The position numbers were made by a program, and so were the translations under genes. A DNA stretch of 64,000 nucleotides from Polyangiaceae bacterium (GTDB lineage Bacteria > Myxococcota_A > Polyangia > Polyangiales > Polyangiaceae), in the NCBI GenBank assembly GCA_041389725.1, contig JAWKRG010000019.1:1-64000 (forward strand), written 5' to 3'. Below, in pieces: positions 33,856 to 42,083 of this stretch (within the stretch, counting starts at the first letter, position 1; each line of letters opens with the position of its first letter). The notes under the pieces were generated by a model. That model saw only the letters and a list, made by a program, of their open reading frames with translations, did not search any database and was not told the origin of the DNA.

Positions 33856-36465
33856 TCAGGCGTGCACGTTGATGCCCAACGTGCGGCGTAGCTGGATGTG
33901 TTCTTCCGAGAGCGCGCGGCGATACAGATCTTTGACCTGAAGCTCGAGCAAGATATCGGGAAGCGGGAAGCGCGTGGCGACGTCGACGGCGCGCCGCACG
34001 TCTCCGCACAGGAGTAGGCCCATGCGACCGCCCAGCAACGCCGTGCTCTCGAGCCACTCCGAGAGGCGGGCGCGCGCACCTCTCGTCTGTACCCCCTGCG
34101 ACACCTCCGCCAGTCTGTCCAAGTCTTCGTGGGAAAGCCGCGGGCCCAGCAAGTCCGCGAACAAACGAGGAGGACCGTCCAGATCTTCCAGACCCGGCGC
34201 TTTCGCCAGCAGCAGAGCAGCGACCACCACCTTGGCCAATCGCTGGGGCGACGGACACGCCGCGAGGAAGGCGTTCTCACCTTGGGCACCAGCCAGGGCG
34301 CGGGCCCAAAGGAAGGCGAGCTCCGCCAGCTCCAGCCCGCTGCCCAGGCTACGGTCGGCGATGGCCACGTGGGTTTCGCGCGCCAGCACCACCGCACCTT
34401 GGGGAAGGCCCTCCACGACGTAGAGCGGTGGAGCCGGGATGGCCAGAAGCTTGCAGGTCCAGGCGAGGCTCCGCGCAATGGTCGTCGTGCTGCCTTCGGC
34501 CTGCCGTGCACCTCGCGCGTGGTCCACCAGGGCGCCCTCACGCTCGAGTTCTTCGAAGGCGAGGGGCAGCGCCGCCGCTGCGCACACCCGTAGAATCGCG
34601 CTCAACTGGGCATCGCGTTCCGGCGCAAAGAGGGACGCTTCCACCGCACCCAAAGTCGTGCGCGCCGCGATCAAACCGTCCGGGCGATGCGCATCGGCGT
34701 TCAGGGATTCGTTGATGTCGGCCTCGCCCAAGTGGTCCAGGATGCACTCGGCGTTCCACGCGCTGTCGTCGTCACGCACTTTCTCGAACGCCCACAGCGC
34801 GCGCCGCACGACGTCGGCGTCGTCGGGCCGGCATTGCGCGGCACGACGTAGCACCGACGCGGCCTCGTCGTGCTTTTGTTCCGCCTGGTACAGCTCGCTG
34901 ATCCACAACAGAAGCTCGACATCGTCCGCCTTGAAGTCCGCGGCGCGCAGGAAGCAGCGCAGCGCTTGTTGCAGATCGTCGCGGACATCGCGATGCAGCA
35001 GTCCCAACTTCTTGCTCAGATCCCAGCGCAGCTCGTCGTCCTGGGTTCCCAGCAGCACCAATTCGTAGAGCCCAGTCAGCTCGTCGTAGCGTCGCGAGGT
35101 GCCGAGCACCTTGGCGGCGAGTTCCAGGGCCTCGAGGGTTTCCGCGTGGGCCTGCAGGGCTTCGCGGCAGAGTTCGACCACCTCTTTGCCGCCAGATAGC
35201 TCGGCCTCGGCAATGCGCGCCGCCTGCACCAAGACGTCGGCGCGTGCACGTCCCTCCAGGCGCTCTGCAAGTCGCCGACGAGCTGCCACGCGATCGCTGG
35301 CGCGCCCGATGGAGTCATGGGCCTCCACCATCAGCTCCAGGGGGGCGCGGCCCGTGGTCTCCTTCGCCCATTGCTCCAGAGCGGTCAGTGACTTCTTCGG
35401 CTGGCCCGCCACCAGCCACGCACGCGCAATGGCTTCCAGCTGCGCGGTGCGCTCGCTCTCGTCCGTCAGGGCGTCCAGACGCCGGCGGCGCATGGCCTCC
35501 AAGCGCTCGAAGTCCCGTTGCTCGGCGAGCACGTCACATGCTCCGTCCAAAGCATCGGAGTGCATCGGGTCCAACTCCAGGGCCTTGTCGAAATTGTGCG
35601 CCGCCTCAGCGGCACTACCCAGGGAGCGCTTGCAGCGTCCGATGCGAAAGTAAACGTCGGCGCGCGCGGGATCGCGAGCGCCCAACTTCAGGAGTCGCTT
35701 CTTGTAGTCGGCGATGGCCTCGGCGTAGTTGCCCGCTTCGTAGTTGGCATCACCGCTGCGCAGTGACTCGGGCATCGCTTCTCCCGAAGACGGCGGCGGG
35801 GGGATGCTCGCGAGATCGTTGACGATGACGTTGGGGGGGACCAGCAGCGGAAACGGACGCTCAGCGGCGGCGAATCCCACGGCGGAGAGGTCATCGAAAC
35901 CGTCGACCTTGCGCATGCGTTCGTAGATCGAAGCGGTCGCCAGCGTGCGTGTTTCTACGGCTTCCTTGCTCTCACTGATGGCGCGGGTCAGACAGTGCAG
36001 CAGCGGCGCATCTGGCAGCGCGCGTTCCGACTCTCGCGCCGAGACACCGACCAGCAACGTGATGTCGATGTCCTGCAGTGCCGTCTTCGCCGCAGCGACG
36101 ATCTCCGCCGCCAGGAACGGATCGTCTGGACCCTCGTGGTGCAGGTCGAGCACCAGAGCGAAGGCCATCTGGCTGTGCGCCAAGGACTCCCCGAGGCCGC
36201 GGAGCGACGTGTCGTAGTCGAGCACACTCAGCGCGAGGTCGTCCTTCTCGATGCGCGCGTCACCGGTGAAGACGAACAACGCGTGTCCGGGTTGCTGGCG
36301 CCGACGCAAAGCGCGGTCCAACCCCTCCAGGATTCCGTCCTCGGGCTCCAACACGCGTGTGGTGAAGCGAAGGTGCGCGTCCGCGAGTAGCTCCACGAAA
36401 TCCTGCCTCGCGGACGCCGTGTCCGTGTCTGCAGCGCTATTGCCGACTAGATATGCGATTCGCAT
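33856..36465 (-). CDS. Large TPR protein with caspase-like N-terminal domain lacking catalytic dyad
   Basis: About 869 residues from ATG 36465. Residues 1-215 follow the caspase/metacaspase order: RIAYLVGNS, RQDFVELLADAHL, EGLDRALRRRQQPG, ALFVFTGDARI where active enzymes have SGHG, and AFALVLDLHHEG where they have D-x-C-x-S-G. Both catalytic His and Cys appear to be replaced. Then come TPR repeats (about 240-330, NYEAGNYAEAIADYKKRLLK, GSAAEAAHNFDKALELDP) and long helical repeats to the end (for example YELVLLGTQDDELRWDLSKK). Probably a scaffold. The BFD-type gene at 36491-36766 lies 25 bp upstream on the same strand. Confidence 0.88.
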   Translation of the reverse strand: MRIAYLVGNSAADTDTASARQDFVELLADAHLRFTTRVLEPEDGILEGLDRALRRRQQPGHALFVFTGDARIEKDDLALSVLDYDTSLRGLGESLAHSQMAFALVLDLHHEGPDDPFLAAEIVAAAKTALQDIDITLLVGVSARESERALPDAPLLHCLTRAISESKEAVETRTLATASIYERMRKVDGFDDLSAVGFAAAERPFPLLVPPNVIVNDLASIPPPPSSGEAMPESLRSGDANYEAGNYAEAIADYKKRLLKLGARDPARADVYFRIGRCKRSLGSAAEAAHNFDKALELDPMHSDALDGACDVLAEQRDFERLEAMRRRRLDALTDESERTAQLEAIARAWLVAGQPKKSLTALEQWAKETTGRAPLELMVEAHDSIGRASDRVAARRRLAERLEGRARADVLVQAARIAEAELSGGKEVVELCREALQAHAETLEALELAAKVLGTSRRYDELTGLYELVLLGTQDDELRWDLSKKLGLLHRDVRDDLQQALRCFLRAADFKADDVELLLWISELYQAEQKHDEAASVLRRAAQCRPDDADVVRRALWAFEKVRDDDSAWNAECILDHLGEADINESLNADAHRPDGLIAARTTLGAVEASLFAPERDAQLSAILRVCAAAALPLAFEELEREGALVDHARGARQAEGSTTTIARSLAWTCKLLAIPAPPLYVVEGLPQGAVVLARETHVAIADRSLGSGLELAELAFLWARALAGAQGENAFLAACPSPQRLAKVVVAALLLAKAPGLEDLDGPPRLFADLLGPRLSHEDLDRLAEVSQGVQTRGARARLSEWLESTALLGGRMGLLLCGDVRRAVDVATRFPLPDILLELQVKDLYRRALSEEHIQLRRTLGINVHA

Positions 36466-36490
36466 GGCGAGGGCGGCCTGAAAGCCGAAG

Positions 36491-36766
36491 TCAGTCTTCC
36501 TCGTAGCCCCACTCGGGATCCAGGCCGGCCAGTGCGGCGAAGGAAGTGGGATGGAACGGCGGTCGCGGTGTGATTCCCTGAGCAACCTCGCCGCCGCGTT
36601 CCTTCACCAGCCGCGCGCAGAGGGCCAAGCAGCCCTTGCCCTGGCACCAGCCGGTTCCAAAGCCAGTGTAGCGCTTGATCGACTCGATATCCCGATGCCC
36701 GAGAGACATCGCGTGTTCGAGCTCGCTCAACGTCACGTCTTCGCAGCGGCAGACGAGGGACTTCAT
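36491..36766 (-). CDS. BFD-type [2Fe-2S]-binding small protein
   Basis: A 91-residue protein of the BFD-like family. C6 and C8 (VCRCEDVTLSELEHA) and C41 and C46 (GWCQGKGC, CxxxxC) give the four-Cys set for one [2Fe-2S] cluster, and HRDIESIKRYTGFGTGWCQG is the typical helix-loop. Such domains usually lie in sarcosine/opine-type dehydrogenase subunits or act as bacterioferritin-associated ferredoxin. No such enzyme is adjacent, so the partner is unknown. It precedes the pseudo-caspase/TPR gene by 25 bp on the same strand. Confidence 0.85.
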   Translation of the reverse strand: MKSLVCRCEDVTLSELEHAMSLGHRDIESIKRYTGFGTGWCQGKGCLALCARLVKERGGEVAQGITPRPPFHPTSFAALAGLDPEWGYEED

Positions 36767-36885
36767 GCCGGGCCGGCGAGTCTACTCTTCTGGCCGTCGT
36801 CCCGCATCCCCCGAGTTGCGCAATCGCTGCGCTGAGGCTGGAGTTCTGCTATGGTTCCGCACGCCGCGTCCTCCTTCGCGAGGAT

Positions 36886-36966
36886 TCTGAAGCATCTCCC
36901 TCCTTCAAGGGTTCCGAAGCTCGAACGCGCTTCGCCATACCCAAAGGGGGTTCCGAAGCATCTCCC
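36886..36966. repeat. Direct repeat pair upstream of a lipoprotein gene
   Basis: TCTGAAGCATCTCCC (36886-36900) and TCCGAAGCATCTCCC (36952-36966) are 66 bp apart and differ at one base. The second ends 11 bp before the ATG at 36978. They could be regulator-binding sites or promoter-linked repeats; their meaning is unknown. Confidence 0.5.
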
Positions 36967-36977
36967 GGGAACGAACC

Positions 36978-37670
36978 ATGAGACGGCTCGCGCTTTCACC
37001 CCTCGCCGCTTTGCTGCTCTTCGCGTGTGGTAGCTCGGATGAGGGCGGGTTGTTCGGTTCCAGCTCACAAGGAACGGGCGCCACGACCAGCGGTGGATCG
37101 ACGAGCAGTGGCGGACTCGCTTCTGGTGGGGTGTCCAGCGGCGGAGTCCCGAGTGGCGGCAACAGCGGCACTGGCGGCGTCGGTGGTGGTGCGGCGGGCG
37201 GTGTCGGCGGTCAAAGCGGGGATGCGGGCATGGGCGGCGTCAGCACGGGCGGCGTCGGTGGCACTAGCACGGGTGGCTCCATCGGTTCTGGCGGGAATCC
37301 CGCCGCCGGAACGGTCTCGTGCTTCGGCGTCAACGACTGCGCGCGTCCCAACAATTTTTGCTGTGTGTTCCTGAGCACCACGGCACTTCCCACCCCGAGC
37401 TGCCAGGCCAACGCCGCTCCGTGTTTTCCTGGGACAGACGTGTATTGTGACGGGCCCGAGGACTGCAACAACGGCAACATCTGTTGCGGTCGGCTGGTGG
37501 ATGGAGGGGCGCTGGGTCAACAATACAACGACATCCAGTGTCGAGCCTCGAGCGAGTGCGTGTACTCGCAAGGCTACCGGGTGATCTGCGGCAGTGGCTC
37601 CTGCCCTGGCGGCCTGAAGTGCAAGCCCAGCTCGCTGCTACCCAAGATCAACGTCTGCTCGCCGAACTAG
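36978..37670 (+). CDS. Gly/Ser-linker Cys-containing lipoprotein
   Basis: A 230-residue lipoprotein (SPLAALLLFAC). A Gly/Ser/Thr linker runs to about residue 105. The C-terminal domain has paired Cys in a regular pattern: FGVNDCARPNNFCCVF, PTPSCQANAAPCFPGTDVYC, EDCNNGNICCGRLV, CGSGSCPGGLKCKPS. The pattern C..N.CC is like four-disulphide modules in other myxobacterial surface proteins. Function unknown; the start is fixed by ATG 36978. Confidence 0.85.
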   Translation: MRRLALSPLAALLLFACGSSDEGGLFGSSSQGTGATTSGGSTSSGGLASGGVSSGGVPSGGNSGTGGVGGGAAGGVGGQSGDAGMGGVSTGGVGGTSTGGSIGSGGNPAAGTVSCFGVNDCARPNNFCCVFLSTTALPTPSCQANAAPCFPGTDVYCDGPEDCNNGNICCGRLVDGGALGQQYNDIQCRASSECVYSQGYRVICGSGSCPGGLKCKPSSLLPKINVCSPN

Positions 37671-37731
37671 GGCAACGGCTGCATCGAGACGACGGCCGCG
37701 CCGGTCCTTCGGGAGGCTTTGAGACCCGCCC

Positions 37732-38385
37732 CTAGTTGCCGTCGCCGCAGAGCCCTGCCAGCGGCCCGATGGGACGCCCCGAGCGGAACTCGATGTCACA
37801 AGCCAACGGGTCCTTCAGCGACTCCGCAAAGCTCACGGCGATCGGTTCGTTCCAACGCCGTGGGCCATCGATGCGCGCGCGAATCACGCCCTTGGTGTCG
37901 ATGAACCACGTCTCCGGGTACAGCTTGGTGCCGTAGGTCTCTCGTACGACGGAAGCCTCGGGATCCATCAGCACCCAAAAAGGCGGTTCCGCCGTGCCCA
38001 GCACGGAGCTGAGGGTGGTGCGCGCGTCGTCGGCACTCTCGTCGGTGCATAGGGTCACCAGCTCGATGTCCTTGCGCGTCTTGAGCATGCGCGCGAGCTC
38101 CGCCAAGGACGGTAGCTCCTCGAGACAAGGGCCGCAGGTCTTCGTCCAAAAATTGAGGATGACGACCTTTCCCTGAAACGACGACAGGCTCACCTTCTCT
38201 CCGGTCAGAGTCGGGAGCTCGAAATCCGGCGCCTTGCGGTTGCGCGCCGCGTAGTTCGGGCTGATGGCACAGAGCGGGGTGCACACGCGCCGGCCCTCCG
38301 CGTCCCGGGCAGTTCTTGCAAAGGAGTAGACCGCGAGGGCTGCGATGGCCACGACCACGAGCTGTGCGACTTGCGCCGGTTTCAC
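37732..38385 (-). CDS. TlpA/ResA-like thioredoxin-fold redox protein
   Basis: A 217-residue membrane-anchored or exported protein (LVVVAIAALAVYSFA, about 8-22). The thioredoxin fold is clear: APDFELPTLTGEKVSLSSFQ, GKVVILNFWTKTCGPCLEEL with the CGPC active site, IELVTLCTDESADDARTTLS, and cis-Pro in YGTKLYPETWFID. It matches the TlpA/ResA group that reduces cytochrome c apoproteins or other disulphides in the periplasm. Three extra Cys near the N-terminus and C-terminus are unusual. Not next to cytochrome maturation genes. Confidence 0.92.
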   Translation of the reverse strand: MKPAQVAQLVVVAIAALAVYSFARTARDAEGRRVCTPLCAISPNYAARNRKAPDFELPTLTGEKVSLSSFQGKVVILNFWTKTCGPCLEELPSLAELARMLKTRKDIELVTLCTDESADDARTTLSSVLGTAEPPFWVLMDPEASVVRETYGTKLYPETWFIDTKGVIRARIDGPRRWNEPIAVSFAESLKDPLACDIEFRSGRPIGPLAGLCGDGN

Positions 38386-38479
38386 GGTCGGCTAGATAGC
38401 CCAGGCCTCTGGACGCGGCAAACCTCAAAAGACCATTCTTCCGCAGCTTGCCTGGGAAAATGCGGGTACATTCCTGAAG

Positions 38480-40390
38480 GTGCTGGGGCTGGGACCGAGA
38501 GACGTCAGCGAACTCAGTCCAGTAGCGCAGTCTCTCTTCGAGTGCGCGGACTGGGCGAGCATGGGGGTACTGGTCAGTGTCCAGCGACCCGCGGGGCACC
38601 AAGTACGACTCGTCAACCGCGCGCTGCTCAAGATGCTCGATTGCTCGGAGCTGGAGGTCGTCGGTAGGCCGCTCACCTCGGTGTTTGCGGAAGCGTCGAT
38701 GGACGCGATCGGAGCCTGGACCAAAGCGCGCGCCCAGAGGCAGGGCGTACCCCAGCTGATGGTGCGGCTCGTGGACGAGAACCAGTCGGTGCGCGTCAGT
38801 GCGAGCGCCTTCGACCTGGCGGGTCAGCCCGCCCTGCTGTGGTTGGTGCGAGGTGGCCGGGACGCCACGCGGGTCGCGTTGGAACAATCCGAGCGCAGCT
38901 TCCGCGAGATCATCGAATCGGCTCCGGATGCCATCGGCGTGGGCACGCGTGTGGGAATTGCCTACGCCAATCCCGCCATGTGCGCCATGTTGGGGCATGC
39001 GTCCCCCCGCGCGCTGCTCTCCACTCCCTTCGCGGATCACGTGCACCCCGAGGACGTGGACGTGGCCAAGGCACGAATGGCGAAGGTGTTCATGGGCGAG
39101 ACCTTCGGTGAGCCCTTTGCGGTTCGCGTCCGTCGCGGCGACGGCTCCCTAGCAGAGGTGGAGTTCCTGGGCATGCACATCTCCTGGGATGGCGAACCTG
39201 CCGCCTTGGTCATCGGGCGAGACTTGGGTGAACGACGTGCGCTGCAAGCGCAGCTGATCCGAGACGACCGCTTCTCGGCGGTTGGAACCCTGGCGGCGGG
39301 TGTCGCCCACGAGATCAACAACCCCCTCTCCTACACGTTGTTGAATCTCGAGTTCTTGAGCAAGGAAATCGCCAAGGGGCCTCCGCCGGCGTCCGCCCTG
39401 CCGCGGCTGATCGAACGTATCGACGAGGCTCGCCACGGCGTCGACCGCGTGCGCAGCATCGTGGAGGACTTGGAGGCGTTTTCCGGGCGCGCGGAGACTC
39501 AGGTGCTCCAGCCCGTGCCCTTGATGCAGGTCTTGGCCTCGGCGCTGCGGGTGGCGAGCCACGAGTTGCAGGGCAGAGCCACCATGGTGGACGAGGTCGG
39601 ACTCGAAACCTGGGTGATGGCCGACGCGGGCCGACTCGAACAGGTGTTCGTCAACCTGCTGGTGAACGCGGCTCAGGCCTTGGTTCCCGACGAGGATCGC
39701 CCCGGCGCGATCTGCGTGACAGTGCACATCGTCGACGACGTGGAAGTGAGAGTAGACATTGCAGACAACGGCGTGGGCATCGCGCAAGAGCACTTGGACA
39801 AGGTATTCGACCCCTTCTTCACCACCAAGCCAGTGGGAGTGGGCACCGGACTCGGCTTGCCCATTTGCCACAGCATCGTGACGTCCATCGGCGGCAACGT
39901 GAGTGTCCGCAGCGCTTCCGGTGAAGGCACGGTCTTCTCCGTGACGCTACCCGTGACGCAACCGCCCGCCGTCAGCCCCTCCGCAGCGCCCTCCTCGCGC
40001 CGCACAGCGGCATCGCGCGCGCGCATCATCGTCATCGACGACGAGCGTCCGGTTGCCGCCATGTTGGAACGGCTACTGGCGCCGGCCCATGACGTGGAAG
40101 TGTTCACCTCTGGTGCGGAGGCTCACGCGCGACTGATGCAGCCCCCCGCCGTCGATCTGGTGCTCTGTGACTTGCTGATGCCTGGCATGACCGGCATGGA
40201 CCTGTATCGTGCCTTGGAGCGCGAGCAGCCAGGCATGGAGAAGAAGATCATCTTCATGACGGGCGGCGCGTTCACGACGCGCGCCGCCGAATTCTTGCGC
40301 TCGATCGACAACGTCCACGTCCAGAAGCCCTTTGACGTCGAAAAGGTCCTCGATTTGGTGGCCAAGGCGGCCACCTCCTCGGGATCCTGA
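38480..40390 (+). CDS. Hybrid sensor histidine kinase (PAS-PAS-HisKA-HATPase-REC)
   Basis: A 636-residue soluble kinase with GTG start. Two PAS-type sensor domains (about 15-125 and 135-255) lead to HisKA with H277 in LAAGVAHEINNPLSY, then HATPase (about 375-492: N-box VFVNLLVNAAQAL, G1 DNGVGI, F DPFFTTK, G2 GTGLGL). The C-terminal receiver (about 513-632) has IVIDDE, phospho-acceptor D564 in LVLCDLLMPG and KPF. There is no transmembrane segment, so the signal is cytoplasmic. The ExbD-like gene follows after 82 bp; no cognate output regulator adjoins it. Confidence 0.95.
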   Translation: MLGLGPRDVSELSPVAQSLFECADWASMGVLVSVQRPAGHQVRLVNRALLKMLDCSELEVVGRPLTSVFAEASMDAIGAWTKARAQRQGVPQLMVRLVDENQSVRVSASAFDLAGQPALLWLVRGGRDATRVALEQSERSFREIIESAPDAIGVGTRVGIAYANPAMCAMLGHASPRALLSTPFADHVHPEDVDVAKARMAKVFMGETFGEPFAVRVRRGDGSLAEVEFLGMHISWDGEPAALVIGRDLGERRALQAQLIRDDRFSAVGTLAAGVAHEINNPLSYTLLNLEFLSKEIAKGPPPASALPRLIERIDEARHGVDRVRSIVEDLEAFSGRAETQVLQPVPLMQVLASALRVASHELQGRATMVDEVGLETWVMADAGRLEQVFVNLLVNAAQALVPDEDRPGAICVTVHIVDDVEVRVDIADNGVGIAQEHLDKVFDPFFTTKPVGVGTGLGLPICHSIVTSIGGNVSVRSASGEGTVFSVTLPVTQPPAVSPSAAPSSRRTAASRARIIVIDDERPVAAMLERLLAPAHDVEVFTSGAEAHARLMQPPAVDLVLCDLLMPGMTGMDLYRALEREQPGMEKKIIFMTGGAFTTRAAEFLRSIDNVHVQKPFDVEKVLDLVAKAATSSGS

Positions 40391-40460
40391 GCGCCAGAAA
40401 TCGCGGGCCGCCCGACGATTCGGACCCAAGCCGGCCGACCCCTTCGGGTTCCGAGCAGCT

Positions 40461-40465
40461 GGAGG
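40461..40465 (+). promoter_or_regulatory. GGAGG ribosome-binding site selecting a TTG start
   Basis: GGAGG lies 7 nt before TTG 40473. The in-frame sequence further upstream contains no better start and overlaps the end of the kinase gene, and the ExbD-type membrane helix begins about 20 codons after the TTG. This supports TTG 40473 as the real start. Confidence 0.6.
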
Positions 40466-40472
40466 TGCGAGC

Positions 40473-41003
40473 TTGGCAACGATCGACACGGGAAGTGGTC
40501 ACGCAAAACGCAGCGTCAACAGTGAGCTGCCCTTGGTTCCATTCATCGATTTTCTGCTCTGTTTGGTGGCTTTCCTGCTGGTCACGGCCGTGTGGTCGCA
40601 GATGGCGCGACTCGAATCCACCGCTGAGGTTCCTGGTGAGGTATCCACCCCAACCGAGCCACTCAAGCGCCTACATGTGCGCATGAAGAACGACAGCTTC
40701 GAGTTGGTCTGGAAGCAGGGCGAGACGGTGTTGGCCACGTCGCAAGTTCCGCGGCGCGCTGAAAAGCGCGCGGACGGGTCGGTCCGCTATCCGGAACTGG
40801 CAGAACGGCTCGCGGCCGAGTGGAACGCTCACGGGGACCACCGCGCCACGAGCGACCGCAAGCAGGACCTCGCCGTACTCCATGCCACGAATGCGGAACC
40901 CTTCGGCGAGCTGGCTGCAGTCATGGACGCCGTGCATTCGCCAACCCGTGCCCTCGGCTCGGAAAGCGTGGCCGCCTTCAACGTCAGCTTCGCGGCGAAC
41001 TAG
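40473..41003 (+). CDS. Orphan ExbD/TolR-like membrane protein
   Basis: About 176 residues from TTG 40473. A short cytoplasmic N-terminus is followed by one membrane helix (LPLVPFIDFLLCLVAFLLVT) with the Asp that ExbD/TolR proteins use for proton transfer, then a periplasmic domain (SFELVWKQGETVLATSQVPR, PELAERLAAEWNAHGDH). It resembles stand-alone ExbD proteins of myxobacteria. No ExbB/TolQ partner adjoins it, which is needed for motor function, so it may use a partner elsewhere. It follows the hybrid kinase. Confidence 0.85.
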   Translation: MATIDTGSGHAKRSVNSELPLVPFIDFLLCLVAFLLVTAVWSQMARLESTAEVPGEVSTPTEPLKRLHVRMKNDSFELVWKQGETVLATSQVPRRAEKRADGSVRYPELAERLAAEWNAHGDHRATSDRKQDLAVLHATNAEPFGELAAVMDAVHSPTRALGSESVAAFNVSFAAN

Positions 41004-41061
41004 TGCAGTGTCTCAGCAACTGCAGTCTCACGCTTGGAACCAAGTCGCCGCGTGGACCTAG

Positions 41062-42000
41062 CTAGGCGCCGTGTTCCAGAAGGAAGGGAAGCACGGCGCT
41101 CAAGAAGGCTTGCGGCCGGTCGATGTGCGCGAAGTGCGACCCTTCTTCCAGCCAGATCAGATTGGCGCCGGGGAGCAGCGCGGCTAGTTCCTTTCCAATG
41201 CGGGGTGGCACCATCGGATCCCGACGCGCATAGATCAGCTGCAGCGGAACCCCAAAGCCGCGTCCCGCGTCGCGGCGCACTTCCAGTTCATCGACGAACT
41301 CCCGCATTCCCGACGGGCTCATGGTGTGTGCCAGGTGTCGGTGGAAGGCACGCCGACCCGCTTCGCTTCGCAGGGGCTCGGCGTAAACGCGAGCTTCCTC
41401 CCGAGACTTGAGAGACTCGTCGAAGTAGTGAACGTTGCGGTGCACGAAGCGCTCGGGGTTTCGTTGCACCAAAGCCGACAGCAGGCGCAGGCTACCGGGG
41501 ATGCCGAGTACGCCGTGCAAGGCGTGTAGTCGCAGCTCGGGCACCCCCGGCGAGTGCTCGTTCACCAGGCAACGAAAGGCGTCGGGGTGCGCCAGCGCCG
41601 CTCTCATGCACACGTAGCCGCCCATGCTATTCCCGATGCAGGCCGCACCCAGGATGCCGAGACTTCGGCAAAGCTCGTAGATCCACTCGGCCATGTGGCG
41701 CGCGGAGTAGTCGACGTCGGGCTTCTCGGATGCGCCCGCGCCTGGCAGGTCCGGTGCCACGACGCGGAAATGCTCGGCAAGGGGTTCGAACACGTAGCGA
41801 AAGGAGTACGCCGTGGTCATCAGGCCGTGGACGAGGAGCAAGGGTGGGCCACTCCCGAGCTCGTGGATGCGAACGTCGTGATCGCCGAAGTGAGCGGACT
41901 TCAGTCGGTGGTCGTAGCGGCGCGTGCGAGCGAAGCCGTGGGGTAGTCGCGGACGATCGGGAAGCTGGTCGAAGGGAACTGCCTCGAAGGGGCGCAGCAT
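41062..42000 (-). CDS. Alpha/beta hydrolase
   Basis: A 312-residue soluble hydrolase starting at ATG 42000. Canonical features: LLLVHGLMTTAYSFRYVF (oxyanion HG), VVAPDLPGAGAS, GAACIGNSMGGYVCMRAALA (GxSxG nucleophile), LIYARRDPMVPPRIG (catalytic Asp) and WLEEGSHFAHIDRP (catalytic His). The long lid between nucleophile and Asp is rich in Arg and Leu. Probably an esterase or epoxide-hydrolase-like enzyme; substrate unknown. Divergent from the zinc-ribbon pair at 42084. Confidence 0.93.
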   Translation of the reverse strand: MLRPFEAVPFDQLPDRPRLPHGFARTRRYDHRLKSAHFGDHDVRIHELGSGPPLLLVHGLMTTAYSFRYVFEPLAEHFRVVAPDLPGAGASEKPDVDYSARHMAEWIYELCRSLGILGAACIGNSMGGYVCMRAALAHPDAFRCLVNEHSPGVPELRLHALHGVLGIPGSLRLLSALVQRNPERFVHRNVHYFDESLKSREEARVYAEPLRSEAGRRAFHRHLAHTMSPSGMREFVDELEVRRDAGRGFGVPLQLIYARRDPMVPPRIGKELAALLPGANLIWLEEGSHFAHIDRPQAFLSAVLPFLLEHGA

Positions 42001-42083
42001 CCGTCGAGTGTTCAGGAGCGCGCCCGCGCCCGCAAGGCTCGCTTTTACCGGCGGATCGTGGCACGACCCGAGGAGGCTTGGGG

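Noticed and set aside
38480..41003. Chemotaxis or gliding-motor operon around kinase and ExbD-like gene
   Set aside because: No CheA/CheW, no ExbB and no Agl/Glt-type neighbour can be seen.
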